A DNA stretch of 47,735 nucleotides. It comes from Elusimicrobia bacterium RIFOXYA2_FULL_39_19 (GTDB lineage Bacteria; Elusimicrobiota; Endomicrobiia; CG1-02-37-114; XYA2-FULL-39-19). The stretch lies in NCBI GenBank assembly GCA_001800285.1, contig MGVC01000035.1, positions 1 to 47,735 of the forward strand, in the 5' to 3' direction. Positions within the stretch are counted from its first letter, which is position 1. Each line of letters starts with the position of its first letter. Shown one piece after another: positions 18,616 to 26,281 of this stretch. The notes under the pieces are model-generated. The model ran no database searches, was not told the origin of the DNA, and was given only the letters and a program-made list of their open reading frames with translations. Position numbers and translations under genes: made by a program.

Positions 18616-18832
18616 TCAAACAAGACGGGCACTCTCCAACCCCAGTTTTTTCGCAAGACGGGTAGTTTAATACTCCGGCTGATTTCGCAAGACGGGTAAT
18701 CTGTAACCCCGGCTGATTTCGCAAGACGGGTAGTTTAATACCCCGGCTGATTTCGCAAGACGGGTAGTTTAATACCCCGGCTGATTTCGCAAGACGGGTA
18801 ATCTGTAACCCCGGCTATATTCGCAAGACGGG
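18616..18832. repeat. Tandem array A of a 34-bp unit upstream of the sigma factor
   Basis: Five full contiguous units start at 18650, 18684, 18718, 18752 and 18786; a degenerate one precedes them, and the start of another (18820) runs into the ECF promoter. Each unit reads TTCGCAAGACGGGTA, six variable bases, then TACCCCGGCTGAT or the close variant with AATCTGTAACCCC. The GGGTA/TACCC part is a small palindrome. There are no unique spacers, so it is not a CRISPR array. Confidence 0.9.
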
Positions 18833-18858
18833 GGAACTTTTTCAACATTTCAAACGTT
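18833..18858 (+). promoter_or_regulatory. ECF-type promoter of the sigma factor gene
   Basis: GGAACT (18833-18838), a 16-bp spacer and CGTT (18855-18858) match the general ECF-sigma promoter pattern (GGAAC near -35, CGTT near -10). An identical pair with the same spacing recurs at 19615-19640 before the next gene. A TATAAT at 18874-18879, 9 bp before the ATG, could be a second, housekeeping -10. Confidence 0.65.
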
Positions 18859-18888
18859 AACATTAGTGAAGGCTATAATATATATATT

Positions 18889-19437
18889 ATGGAAAAAGAT
18901 TTATTTTTAGTAGAAAAAGCAAAACAAGGCGATAAACAAGCTTTTAAAGAACTTGTATTATTGCACCAGAAAAGGCTATATAACCTGGCGTATTACTTTA
19001 CAAAAAATGAACATGATGCCTCAGACCTTTACCAGGAAACCTGGGTAAAAATATTTGAACATCTAAACAAATTCAAAAACAACCAAAACTTTCCTGCTTG
19101 GACTTCCCAAATTCTTAGAAACACATTCATAGACAAATATTCAAGAAACAAATCAAAGAAAAATGAATTATCTCTTAACGATGCTATAAATATTCCGCTT
19201 AAAACTACCGGAGCTCTGGCACATTCAGAAAAAATTGAAGATGAGCTGTCTGTAGATAACGCCATTACTTCTCTGCCGGTAGAATTCAGGGAAACAGTGG
19301 TTCTGGTAGACCTGCTGGGCTTTACCTATGAAGAAACCGCAGAAATCACAAGAACACCCGTTGGAACAGTCCGTTCCCGGCTAAACCGCGCAAGAGAAAG
19401 GTTAAAGGTATTATTTGAAAACCCAGCTGATTTTTAA
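18889..19437 (+). CDS. ECF-family RNA polymerase sigma factor
   Basis: This 182-residue protein is a sigma70-family ECF factor. Region 2 spans about 12-90 (AFKELVLLHQKRLYNLAYYF, then DASDLYQETWVKIFEHLNKF and FPAWTSQILRNTFIDKYSR); region 4 spans about 125-175 (LPVEFRETVVLVDLLGFTYEETAEI with VGTVRSRLNRARERLKVLF). Region 3 is absent, as usual for ECF factors. The last codons (NPADF and the stop) come from a degenerate copy of the flanking 34-bp repeat, so the downstream array begins inside the gene. The upstream promoter fits ECF autoregulation. A likely anti-sigma gene follows. Confidence 0.92.
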   Translation: MEKDLFLVEKAKQGDKQAFKELVLLHQKRLYNLAYYFTKNEHDASDLYQETWVKIFEHLNKFKNNQNFPAWTSQILRNTFIDKYSRNKSKKNELSLNDAINIPLKTTGALAHSEKIEDELSVDNAITSLPVEFRETVVLVDLLGFTYEETAEITRTPVGTVRSRLNRARERLKVLFENPADF

Positions 19438-19614
19438 AGACGGGTACTAAGTTACCCCCGCTGATTTCGCAAGACGGGTAATCTGTAACCCCGGCTGATG
19501 TTGCAAGACGGGTAATCTGTAACCCCGGCTATATTCGCAAGACGGGTATTCTGTAACCCCGGCTATATTCGCAAGACGGGTAATCTGTAACCCCGGCTAT
19601 ATTCGCAAGACGGG
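19424..19614. repeat. Tandem array B of the 34-bp unit, overlapping the sigma factor 3' end
   Basis: The same unit as array A continues in at least four to five copies, such as CAAGACGGGTAATCTG followed by TAACCCCGGCTAT. The first, degenerate copy (CCCAGCTGATTTTTAAAGAC) encodes the last residues and stop of the sigma factor. The last copy again ends in GACGGGGGAACTT, merging with the second ECF promoter. Confidence 0.88.
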
Positions 19615-19640
19615 GGAACTTTTTCAACATTTGAACCGTT
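19615..19640 (+). promoter_or_regulatory. Second ECF-type promoter, before the anti-sigma gene
   Basis: GGAACT (19615-19620), 16 bp, CGTT (19637-19640): the same two boxes and spacing as at 18833-18858, with only two changes in the spacer. About 45 bp around the promoter are near-identical between the two sites. It would drive the anti-sigma and kelch genes from the neighbouring sigma factor. Confidence 0.6.
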
Positions 19641-19791
19641 AACATTAATGAGAACACACAGATTGGCACTGAATGAGAAAACACTGATGAGCGCAGAAAA
19701 AGGACACAGAGAAGCACAGAGAAAAATAACGCAGAATAGCACTGAATGAATAAACAAAAAAGAGCGCAGAAAAAGAAAAGAGGATGAAAAA
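19641..19791. repeat. Leader with a degenerate 73-bp tandem duplication
   Basis: The word GCACTGAATGA occurs at 19666 and 19739, and GAGCGCAGAAAAA at 19689 and 19762, both offset by exactly 73 bp. In between are CACAGAG-type words. This makes a 150-base leader before the anti-sigma gene, ending with a GAGGA ribosome binding site. Confidence 0.6.
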
Positions 19792-20472
19792 ATGAACAAC
19801 CAAACAAATGAACCGGAAGAATTTAAAAACACTATAGACATACTGCACAAACACAAACAAAAAGAAGTACCGGCATACCTGCAAACCCGCATGAATGCCA
19901 CTATAAATGAACTGTTTGAAAAAAAACAAACAAAATTTGCTGCATCCACCATCTTTACAATGGTAGTTAAAATGGTAGCCGCAACCTTTAGGTTGCGTTT
20001 TCTTTCAGAAACACTGCGCAGGCTAAAGCCTGCGGCTACAAATTACACAAAACCCAACATTATTAATCATGCCTTATTCAAATGGCAGTTTGTATTAGGC
20101 GTATTTTTATTTGGTATTTTAATAGGCAGCGGCCTGTTGCTTATTCCTAAAAAAGCAGATAAAACAACACAACCCTCACAATTCATAGAAATAGGGAAAG
20201 AAAGCAAACTTTCATTTATCTTTGATTCTCAGAAAGACATAGAAAACATAGTGCTTAACATAGTCCTGCCGGAAGGTGTAACCTTAGCCAGCAGTCCTAA
20301 TCAGAAAACCATCAAATGGGAAGGGGCCTTGGTAAAAGGCAAAAATGTTATCTGCCTATATGTTAAAGCCCAAAAAGAAGGTACCTGGCAAGTAGATGCA
20401 AAACTGCAAACAAATAGAACAATCTTAAAACAATTCAAAATGCCAATAAATATAATTGAGAAAAGGGGATAA
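19792..20472 (+). CDS. Putative membrane anti-sigma factor carrying an in-frame REPIN
   Basis: This 226-residue protein has a cytoplasmic N-terminus (about 1-95) with a YLQTRMNATINELFEKK helix, one transmembrane segment (about 99-118, VLGVFLFGILIGSGLLLIP) and an extracytoplasmic domain (about 125-226) that looks beta-rich. Position after an ECF sigma gene and topology suggest an anti-sigma factor, but no zinc-binding ASD motif (HxxxCxxC) is present, so this is inferred. Residues 62-83 (MVAATFRLRFLSETLRRLKPAAT area) are encoded by two facing REP palindromes inserted in frame. The kelch gene follows by 6 bp. Confidence 0.6.
   Translation: MNNQTNEPEEFKNTIDILHKHKQKEVPAYLQTRMNATINELFEKKQTKFAASTIFTMVVKMVAATFRLRFLSETLRRLKPAATNYTKPNIINHALFKWQFVLGVFLFGILIGSGLLLIPKKADKTTQPSQFIEIGKESKLSFIFDSQKDIENIVLNIVLPEGVTLASSPNQKTIKWEGALVKGKNVICLYVKAQKEGTWQVDAKLQTNRTILKQFKMPINIIEKRG
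19975..20040. repeat. REPIN (two facing REPs) inside the anti-sigma coding sequence
   Basis: Left copy: GTAGC then arms CGCAACC (19980-19986) and GGTTGCG (19991-19997), loop TTTA. Right copy, on the minus strand: head TGTAGC then arms CGCAGGC and GCCTGCG (20017-20034), loop TTTA. The heads point outward and the stems differ by compensated changes. The frame stays open through all 66 bp. Confidence 0.85.
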
Positions 20473-20478
20473 AAAACC

Positions 20479-23400
20479 ATGGATGTTAAAATGTTTGGTA
20501 TGAGAAAAAAATTACTGTTAATAAGTGTTATGTTAGGACTATCTCCTCAAATTCTGGCTGCTGACAACATTTTCTGGCAAACAAAAGCAAGCCTGTCTAA
20601 AGGAAGAACCAACATTGCTGCTGCCGTAGTCAATAATAAAATATATGCTATTGCAGGAAGCAGCGGCTCTACCTATCCAACAAACGTGGAAGAATATAAC
20701 CCTGAATCAAATTCCTGGACTGCCAAAACAGCTATTCCCACAGGCAGAACCGGTCCCGGGATAGGTGTAGTAAACAATAAGATTTATATTATCGGCGGTG
20801 ATCCTGCAACAAACAGAAAGGTTGAAGAGTTTAATCCTGCTATGAATTCCTGGGTTACTAAAACAAATATGCCAACTGCCAGGCGTACCCTTGCCTGTGC
20901 AGTAGTTAACAATAAAATATATGTGGTTGGCGGCGACGGGATTGGCGTAACACTTAGTACGGTAGAAGAATATGACCCGGATTTAGACGCCTGGACATCA
21001 AAAACAAATATGCCTACAGCCAGATACGGGTTGACTGCTGTTGCAGTAAATAACAAGATATATGCTATAGGCGGTTATAACAGTTCCATCAGCAGTTATC
21101 TGGTAACCGTAGAAGAATATGATCCTGCTTTTAATACCTGGTCCACAAAAGCAAGCATGAATACACCGCGCTTATTTCATAGTGCAACAGTTATAAATAG
21201 TAAGATTTACATAATTGGCGGGTGTAACAGTGTTGCTTATTTAAATTCAGTAGAAGTTTATGATCCAGCCTCAAATACATGGACCCCTGAAACAAGTATT
21301 TCTACACCAAGAAACGGCCTTTCCGCAGTAACACTCAATAATAAAATATATGCCATTGGCGGTTATTATTCACCTCCCGAAGTTTACCATACAAAAGTTG
21401 AAGAGGGGACTATTTTTACTTATGCAATTAGCGGGTATGTAAAAGACGCTTCAAATACTGCTATTTCGGGAGTTACGGTAAGCTTAACAGGATCTTCAAC
21501 AACGGCCACTACAACAAACTCTAATGGTTTATACCAGTTTATGGACCTTCAAAACGGAAGCTATACAACCTCCCCAACTAAAACAAATTACACGTTCAGC
21601 CCAACTAATCTTACATATTCAAATCTAACCAGTACCCAAACCAACCAGAATTTCACTGGAACATACATACCGCCAACTTATTCAATCAGCGGATACGTGA
21701 AAAATGCTTCCAGTACCGCTATTTCTGCAGTCACAATTACTTTAACCGGTTCTGCAAGCGCTACCGCTACAACCGGAGCAGACGGCTCTTATTCTTTTTC
21801 AAACCTTGTAAATGGAAACTATACAATCACACCAACTAAAACAAATTATACATTCAACCCCACTAATCTTACATATTCAAATCTAACCAATACCCAAACC
21901 AACCAGAATTTCACTGGAACATATAATCCTTCAAATAATCTGATGTTTTATTGGAATATGGATAATGGGATTAACAGCCCTCAATCTCCACAAATAGGTC
22001 TTGGGAATATTATTCTAAACAACCCCAACGGAGCAATAACAAGTACAAGCGGTTATGTAAATAATGGGGTTTTTTTTCCAAATCATTGGGCAACTGCTGG
22101 TCATTATGCAAAAATTGATAGTTCAAATATTAACACAAACAAAGGAATAATTGACGTATGGAGTAAAAGTAGTGGTAATAGTTTATTTAGCTCTAGCGGC
22201 ACAACTTCTGATAGAGCTTTTTATACCCGGATAAATAGCAACCCACCTTATCAACTGGAATTCTATGTTGATGGTATAAATTATGTAAATGTTCAGACTG
22301 ATGGCAAGGCTAATTGGTATATAGATGGTAGCTGGAATCATTACAGATTCTGTTGGGATAAATATTCTGGAATAGCTGAAATTTGGATAAATGATGTAAA
22401 AAGGTCAGGATCTATCCAAAACGTAGAAAATTGGACACATTATGGAATAGATTATCTTGCAATAGGAGGCACCCCTGGGAGGGCATACAATGGTACCGAT
22501 GGTATAATTGATGAGTTTTATATTTATGACAACGACAACAAAATAATTAGTGGTTTTACTAAAGATGGCAACAATAATACAATAAGCAACGTAACAATGA
22601 CATTAACTGGTTCTGATAATTATACAACCACAACAGATTCTGATGGTTCTTTTTCATTCAGCGTTTCAACAGGGGGAACTTACACCATCACTCCATCAAA
22701 AACCGGCTATACGTTCAGCCCGGTAAATAAGGAATATTCTTCACTTAATGAAAACAAAACAAGCCAGAATTTTACTGGAACTGAAAACTCACAAAATCCA
22801 ACCACCTATTCAATCAGCGGCTATATAAAAGACGCTTCAAGTACTGCTATTTCTGCGGTCACCGTTTCTTTAACCGGCACAGCAAGCGCTACCGCTACTA
22901 CCGGAGCAGACGGCTCTTATTCTTTTGCAAACCTTGCAAGCGGGACTCACACCATCACTCCATCAAAAACCGGTTATACTTTTAGTCCGGCAAACAAAGA
23001 ATATTCATCACTCAATGAAAACAAAATAAACCAGGACTTTACGGCCACATTAATACCGGTACCGGACAACCCGCCTACTATTACCCTTACATCACCGGGA
23101 AACCGCGCTACAGTAAACGGAAACTATAATATAAAGGCAGAAACCACAGATGATAACGGTATTTCTAAAATAGACCTTTACATTGATAACGTATTACTGA
23201 GAAATACCAAAACAGTGGCCATAGACCACTGGCTGTGGGATACCACCCTTGAAACAGAAGGGGAACACACCATCAAAGCTATAGCGTATGATACTGCAAA
23301 TCAAACCGCTGCCGCAGAAGTTACTGTATCCATACATCAACAGCCTGCAAACAAAAACGTAGTAGCGGATATGAAACCGGAACAGCCCATAGTAGAGCCC

Positions 23401-23682
23401 GGCTCCGGAAAGAAAGCCAAAATTAAGTTTTCTATTGATTTGCCTGCTGATAAAAAAGCGCAGGAAGGCGAAGCGGCAAAAATACACGTAAGAATAACTA
23501 TCCATTCAGTCCGCGGGGAACTGGTAAAAACCCTGGTAGATGAAGATATGGCATTAGGCCAGTACCAGCAGGAGTGGGACGGCAAAAGCTTTGAAAATGA
23601 GGTTACAGGCAGCGGTGTTTACATAGTAAAAATACAGGCAGGCGATTACCGCGCCACACAAAAAATCGTTGTAATAAGATAG
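20479..23682 (+). CDS. Secreted kelch/carboxypeptidase-regulatory/LamG-like surface protein
   Basis: A 1067-residue exported protein. A signal peptide covers about 1-28 (ending ILAADN). Six kelch repeats follow (about 30-305), marked by VNNKIYAIGG and VEEYDPASNTWT; they likely form a beta-propeller. Two carboxypeptidase-regulatory-like beta domains (about 315-395 and 400-480), a LamG-like domain (about 486-686), two more regulatory-like domains (about 688-770 and 776-858), an Ig-like domain (about 864-958) and a C-terminal FlgD-Ig-like domain (about 978-1067) complete it. The function is probably adhesion or carbohydrate binding. An AGGGG ribosome binding site 10 bp upstream supports this start. 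It is probably under control of the ECF system. Confidence 0.85.
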   Translation: MDVKMFGMRKKLLLISVMLGLSPQILAADNIFWQTKASLSKGRTNIAAAVVNNKIYAIAGSSGSTYPTNVEEYNPESNSWTAKTAIPTGRTGPGIGVVNNKIYIIGGDPATNRKVEEFNPAMNSWVTKTNMPTARRTLACAVVNNKIYVVGGDGIGVTLSTVEEYDPDLDAWTSKTNMPTARYGLTAVAVNNKIYAIGGYNSSISSYLVTVEEYDPAFNTWSTKASMNTPRLFHSATVINSKIYIIGGCNSVAYLNSVEVYDPASNTWTPETSISTPRNGLSAVTLNNKIYAIGGYYSPPEVYHTKVEEGTIFTYAISGYVKDASNTAISGVTVSLTGSSTTATTTNSNGLYQFMDLQNGSYTTSPTKTNYTFSPTNLTYSNLTSTQTNQNFTGTYIPPTYSISGYVKNASSTAISAVTITLTGSASATATTGADGSYSFSNLVNGNYTITPTKTNYTFNPTNLTYSNLTNTQTNQNFTGTYNPSNNLMFYWNMDNGINSPQSPQIGLGNIILNNPNGAITSTSGYVNNGVFFPNHWATAGHYAKIDSSNINTNKGIIDVWSKSSGNSLFSSSGTTSDRAFYTRINSNPPYQLEFYVDGINYVNVQTDGKANWYIDGSWNHYRFCWDKYSGIAEIWINDVKRSGSIQNVENWTHYGIDYLAIGGTPGRAYNGTDGIIDEFYIYDNDNKIISGFTKDGNNNTISNVTMTLTGSDNYTTTTDSDGSFSFSVSTGGTYTITPSKTGYTFSPVNKEYSSLNENKTSQNFTGTENSQNPTTYSISGYIKDASSTAISAVTVSLTGTASATATTGADGSYSFANLASGTHTITPSKTGYTFSPANKEYSSLNENKINQDFTATLIPVPDNPPTITLTSPGNRATVNGNYNIKAETTDDNGISKIDLYIDNVLLRNTKTVAIDHWLWDTTLETEGEHTIKAIAYDTANQTAAAEVTVSIHQQPANKNVVADMKPEQPIVEPGSGKKAKIKFSIDLPADKKAQEGEAAKIHVRITIHSVRGELVKTLVDEDMALGQYQQEWDGKSFENEVTGSGVYIVKIQAGDYRATQKIVVIR

Positions 23683-23812
23683 TCAATTTTATATAATTGG
23701 ATTGTTGAAAATCTATCAGTTCTTCTCCCTTAACCCGCTTTATAGCGGGTACGCTTGAAGACTATCTAATGTTTGGGCTTAGCAAATAGGCCCGGAACAA
23801 AAGTTTAAACAA
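23683..23812. repeat. Gap with REP-like hairpin after the kelch gene
   Basis: Arms ACCCGCT (23733-23739) and AGCGGGT (23744-23750) enclose the loop TTAT. The design resembles the REP stems elsewhere in the window but lacks the TGTAGC head. It might also act as a terminator, although no T run follows. Confidence 0.5.
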
Positions 23813-25531
23813 TTGAAATCAATAAAACCAATTATATTGCCTCTGCTGGTGTTACTGCTGTCTGCTTCCTATTCCTACGCTTCAAAGTTCGGTTTTGCAG
23901 GTTCTTCCATATTATTACAGCCCATAGGCGCCCGGCAGATTTCTCTGGGTGAGTCCTTTACCGCCGTTGCTGATGACTTAAACACCATTTATTACAACCC
24001 CTCAGGGCTAACCCAGGTAAACAAAGAATTAAGCATCACTTATATCAGGGGCCTGTCCGGAACTTACTACACTTCTTTAAGCCTTGGAAAAAACATTGAC
24101 CCGCAAAAAAGTATCGGCGTCACTGTATTTATGTTTAATGCCGGCAGTATTGAAATACCCATAGACGCCTCTAATTTTAAAACTGTCAGCCTGGAAGATG
24201 ACTATCTTTTTACTTTAAGCTATGCCAAAATATCTGAAGATAAAAACCTGTCTCTGGGCTTTAATATGAAATACCTGTCTTCAACACTTATAGAAAAATA
24301 CACCGCTACAGCCCTAATGAGCGATTTTGGGCTTCTTTATAAAACACCTTTTATAGCAGGGCTTAACTTCGGGCTGGCCGTGCAAAATATAGGCACAGGT
24401 ATGGCCTACGGCAAAGAAGTAGAGCCTTTACCTATGACGTACCGCACCGGTTTGGCATATAAACTTCCGGGTATACTTTCAAAAATACGCCTTTCTGCAG
24501 ATATAGTAGCCCTTACCGGCTGTACCCCGGGCACCAGCGTTGGGCTGGAATATATCCCTGTAAAAAGCATTTCTTTCCGTGCCGGCTACAGAAAAACTGA
24601 CAGTATAGACTATTTTTCAATAGGCTTCGGGCTTTACACTTCAAGAAGCGCCATTATAGATTACGGCCAGAAATTCAGCAACGAATTTGATACCCTGGAC
24701 CAATTCACCTTATCCTTCGGGCCGGAAAGCACCTGGCTGTTTGGCTCTGATAAAAAAGCGCAGATTGAAGAAAAAGAAACAGGAAATACAGAAATACCTT
24801 TAGCTAAGGAGCAGAATAACTCACAGCAGGGGCTCCTGCCTAAAACAACACAACAGCAAATACCCGTACTGGAAAAAGAAATAAGGGATGAAATTGAGGA
24901 CGAACTGGTAGCAATTTACATTTTAATCAAAAATGGCTACTATATGGATGCAAAGCGCGGAATGGATGCGCTGGTAACCAATGAACGCAAAATAAAGAGC
25001 TGGGAAAAACTTTCTAACAAAATTAATTTAACCGCTGCGGTTTTGCCGGATGCTTCAGAAGATAAAGTTTCATTTGATTTTTTGCGTAAAGGCCTGTTAG
25101 CCTTTATGAAACCTATTGAAGACCCGAAAAATGCTCTTTTAAAAACTTTCTATGCCCTGGAAATAAGTGAAACCCCGGCACAAAAAGAAAATGCACGGCA
25201 GGTTTATGATATGCTGCGCAATTATTACCCCGACATAGCCAAAAGCGAACAGATACCTGACGGTTTTACCTTGATTAATTATAAGCTTTACAAGGCTTTA
25301 GACAGTATTTACAAAGGGGAGTACGATACCGCCATAACACAGGCCAAAGAAGTACTGGGCCTGGAACCCAACAATGTCCTTGCTTTAAAACGGTTAGGTT
25401 CTGCCCTTTATGCGCTGGGTAAAGCAGAAAAAAACAAAAAAGCTGTAGAAGAAGGCAGGAAAAGCTGGAAAAAAGCGCTTGAACTGGCGCCTAACGACGG
25501 AGAAATAAAGGAATTTTTAAAACAAAAATAA
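23813..25531 (+). CDS. PorV/UPF0164-like outer membrane protein with TPR tail
   Basis: The protein (572 residues) begins at TTG, giving a proper signal peptide (MKSIKPIILPLLVLLLSA, cleavage after about YSYA). The segment GARQISLGESFTAVADDLNTIYYNPSGL is the signature of PorV/PorQ/UPF0164 outer-membrane beta-barrel proteins; the barrel runs to about residue 300 (ending QFTLSFGPESTW). A charged linker and helical TPR-like repeats (about 350-572, including NNVLALKRLGSALYALGKAEKN) follow. PorV-type proteins help secrete or anchor surface proteins, which suits the adjacent kelch protein with its FlgD-like tail. TTG use means the start is slightly uncertain. Confidence 0.8.
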   Translation: MKSIKPIILPLLVLLLSASYSYASKFGFAGSSILLQPIGARQISLGESFTAVADDLNTIYYNPSGLTQVNKELSITYIRGLSGTYYTSLSLGKNIDPQKSIGVTVFMFNAGSIEIPIDASNFKTVSLEDDYLFTLSYAKISEDKNLSLGFNMKYLSSTLIEKYTATALMSDFGLLYKTPFIAGLNFGLAVQNIGTGMAYGKEVEPLPMTYRTGLAYKLPGILSKIRLSADIVALTGCTPGTSVGLEYIPVKSISFRAGYRKTDSIDYFSIGFGLYTSRSAIIDYGQKFSNEFDTLDQFTLSFGPESTWLFGSDKKAQIEEKETGNTEIPLAKEQNNSQQGLLPKTTQQQIPVLEKEIRDEIEDELVAIYILIKNGYYMDAKRGMDALVTNERKIKSWEKLSNKINLTAAVLPDASEDKVSFDFLRKGLLAFMKPIEDPKNALLKTFYALEISETPAQKENARQVYDMLRNYYPDIAKSEQIPDGFTLINYKLYKALDSIYKGEYDTAITQAKEVLGLEPNNVLALKRLGSALYALGKAEKNKKAVEEGRKSWKKALELAPNDGEIKEFLKQK

Positions 25532-25953
25532 TGGAACAGGAAACCGTAAACGAAATAGAAAAACGCTGTAATAACATTAAAACCGCTTTAAGCGAAACGC
25601 TTAAATGGCGCAGGGATGACCGGTTTGAACTATTGCTGGCAGAATTTAAAATAGAAAACATTGAAAAAGTAACCGCTGTGCTGGCAACAGAGCTTGAACA
25701 AAAATGGGATGCCAAAACTATTTCCTCTGCATCAAAAGACATCCAAAAAATCAATAAACAGCTCGGCGGCCTGCGCGATGCCCAGCTACTTTATACGGCA
25801 AATATCAACTCAAAAGTAATACTCCTGTGCGCCTGGTGGCCCTGGGGAAATAACCAGAACGTTTCCATCCGTGTAGGGCTAAAAAGCCTGGATAATAAAC
25901 TGCTTAGCGAAATCAATACCACCGTAAACATTCCTGCAATATTTGGTTTATAA
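25531..25953 (+). CDS. Hypothetical protein coupled to the PorV-like gene
   Basis: I do not recognise this 140-residue protein. It has no signal peptide or membrane span. The N-terminal two thirds are predicted helical and charged (EIEKRCNNIKTALSETLKWRRDDRFELLLAEF), followed by LGGLRDAQLLYTANINSKVILLCAWWPWG. The start codon overlaps the previous stop (TAATG), implying translational coupling with the PorV-like gene. It could be a cytoplasmic partner of the envelope system, but that is only context. Confidence 0.6.
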   Translation: MEQETVNEIEKRCNNIKTALSETLKWRRDDRFELLLAEFKIENIEKVTAVLATELEQKWDAKTISSASKDIQKINKQLGGLRDAQLLYTANINSKVILLCAWWPWGNNQNVSIRVGLKSLDNKLLSEINTTVNIPAIFGL

Positions 25954-25970
25954 ACAGTCTTCTTGCTTAA

Positions 25971-25999
25971 TTGATAACACCTCAAATAACTGTTATAAT
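25971..25999 (+). promoter_or_regulatory. Consensus sigma70-type promoter
   Basis: TTGATA (25971-25976), 17-bp spacer, TATAAT (25994-25999): five of six and six of six matches to the consensus with optimal spacing. It lies 283 bp before amrB with the REPIN in between, so the transcript would carry that element in its leader. Confidence 0.55.
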
Positions 26000-26054
26000 A
26001 ATTTTGAAAACACGAAATGACTAGACTATATCTCAATGTTGCTTTCATGAACTT

Positions 26055-26077
26055 TGTAGCGGTTTGATTTATCAAAC
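26055..26077 (+). repeat. REP palindrome (TTTG core)
   Basis: Head TGTAGCGG (26055-26062), arms GTTTGAT (26062-26068) and ATCAAAC (26071-26077), loop TT. Confidence 0.8.
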
Positions 26078-26195
26078 TATTAGAGGCAGTGATTAAGTGT
26101 TTAGTGGTTAGTAAATAATTTGCCAATCATTACTTTTTCTCTTACCAATTGTTATTGGGAATACTCTAATCACCTAACTACTAATAACAATTTTT

Positions 26196-26218
26196 GTCGC
26201 ATGAATGCGACCGCTACA
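26196..26218 (-). repeat. REP palindrome (TCGC core), facing the 26055 copy
   Basis: On the plus strand: arms GTCGCAT (26196-26202) and ATGCGAC (26205-26211), then CCGCTACA, the complement of the TGTAGCGG head. The loop is GA. Confidence 0.8.
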
Positions 26219-26281
26219 GTAGAGATAACAAAATCTGTAATACCCATGTAACCCCTGCAGTTTGAAAGTGAGTTCCAAAAT

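Larger units (their letters stand above)
25954..26281. repeat. Gap holding a promoter and a REPIN-type composite
   Basis: No gene is seen in these 328 bases. After a candidate promoter (listed separately), two REPs face each other at 26055-26077 and 26196-26218. Between them are stuttered words, GTGATTAAGTG then GTGGTTAGTAAA, and near-complements CTAATCACC and TAACTACTAATAAC. The last 60 bases look ordinary; no strong ribosome binding site precedes the next gene. Confidence 0.65.

Noticed and set aside
18650-18819. CRISPR array
   Set aside because: The 34-bp units are contiguous and near-identical, with no unique spacers and no cas genes in the window.
19563-19952. Minus-strand open frames around array B and the leader
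   Set aside because: They are shadows of low-complexity repeats rich in Phe and Ser codons and lack any domain.
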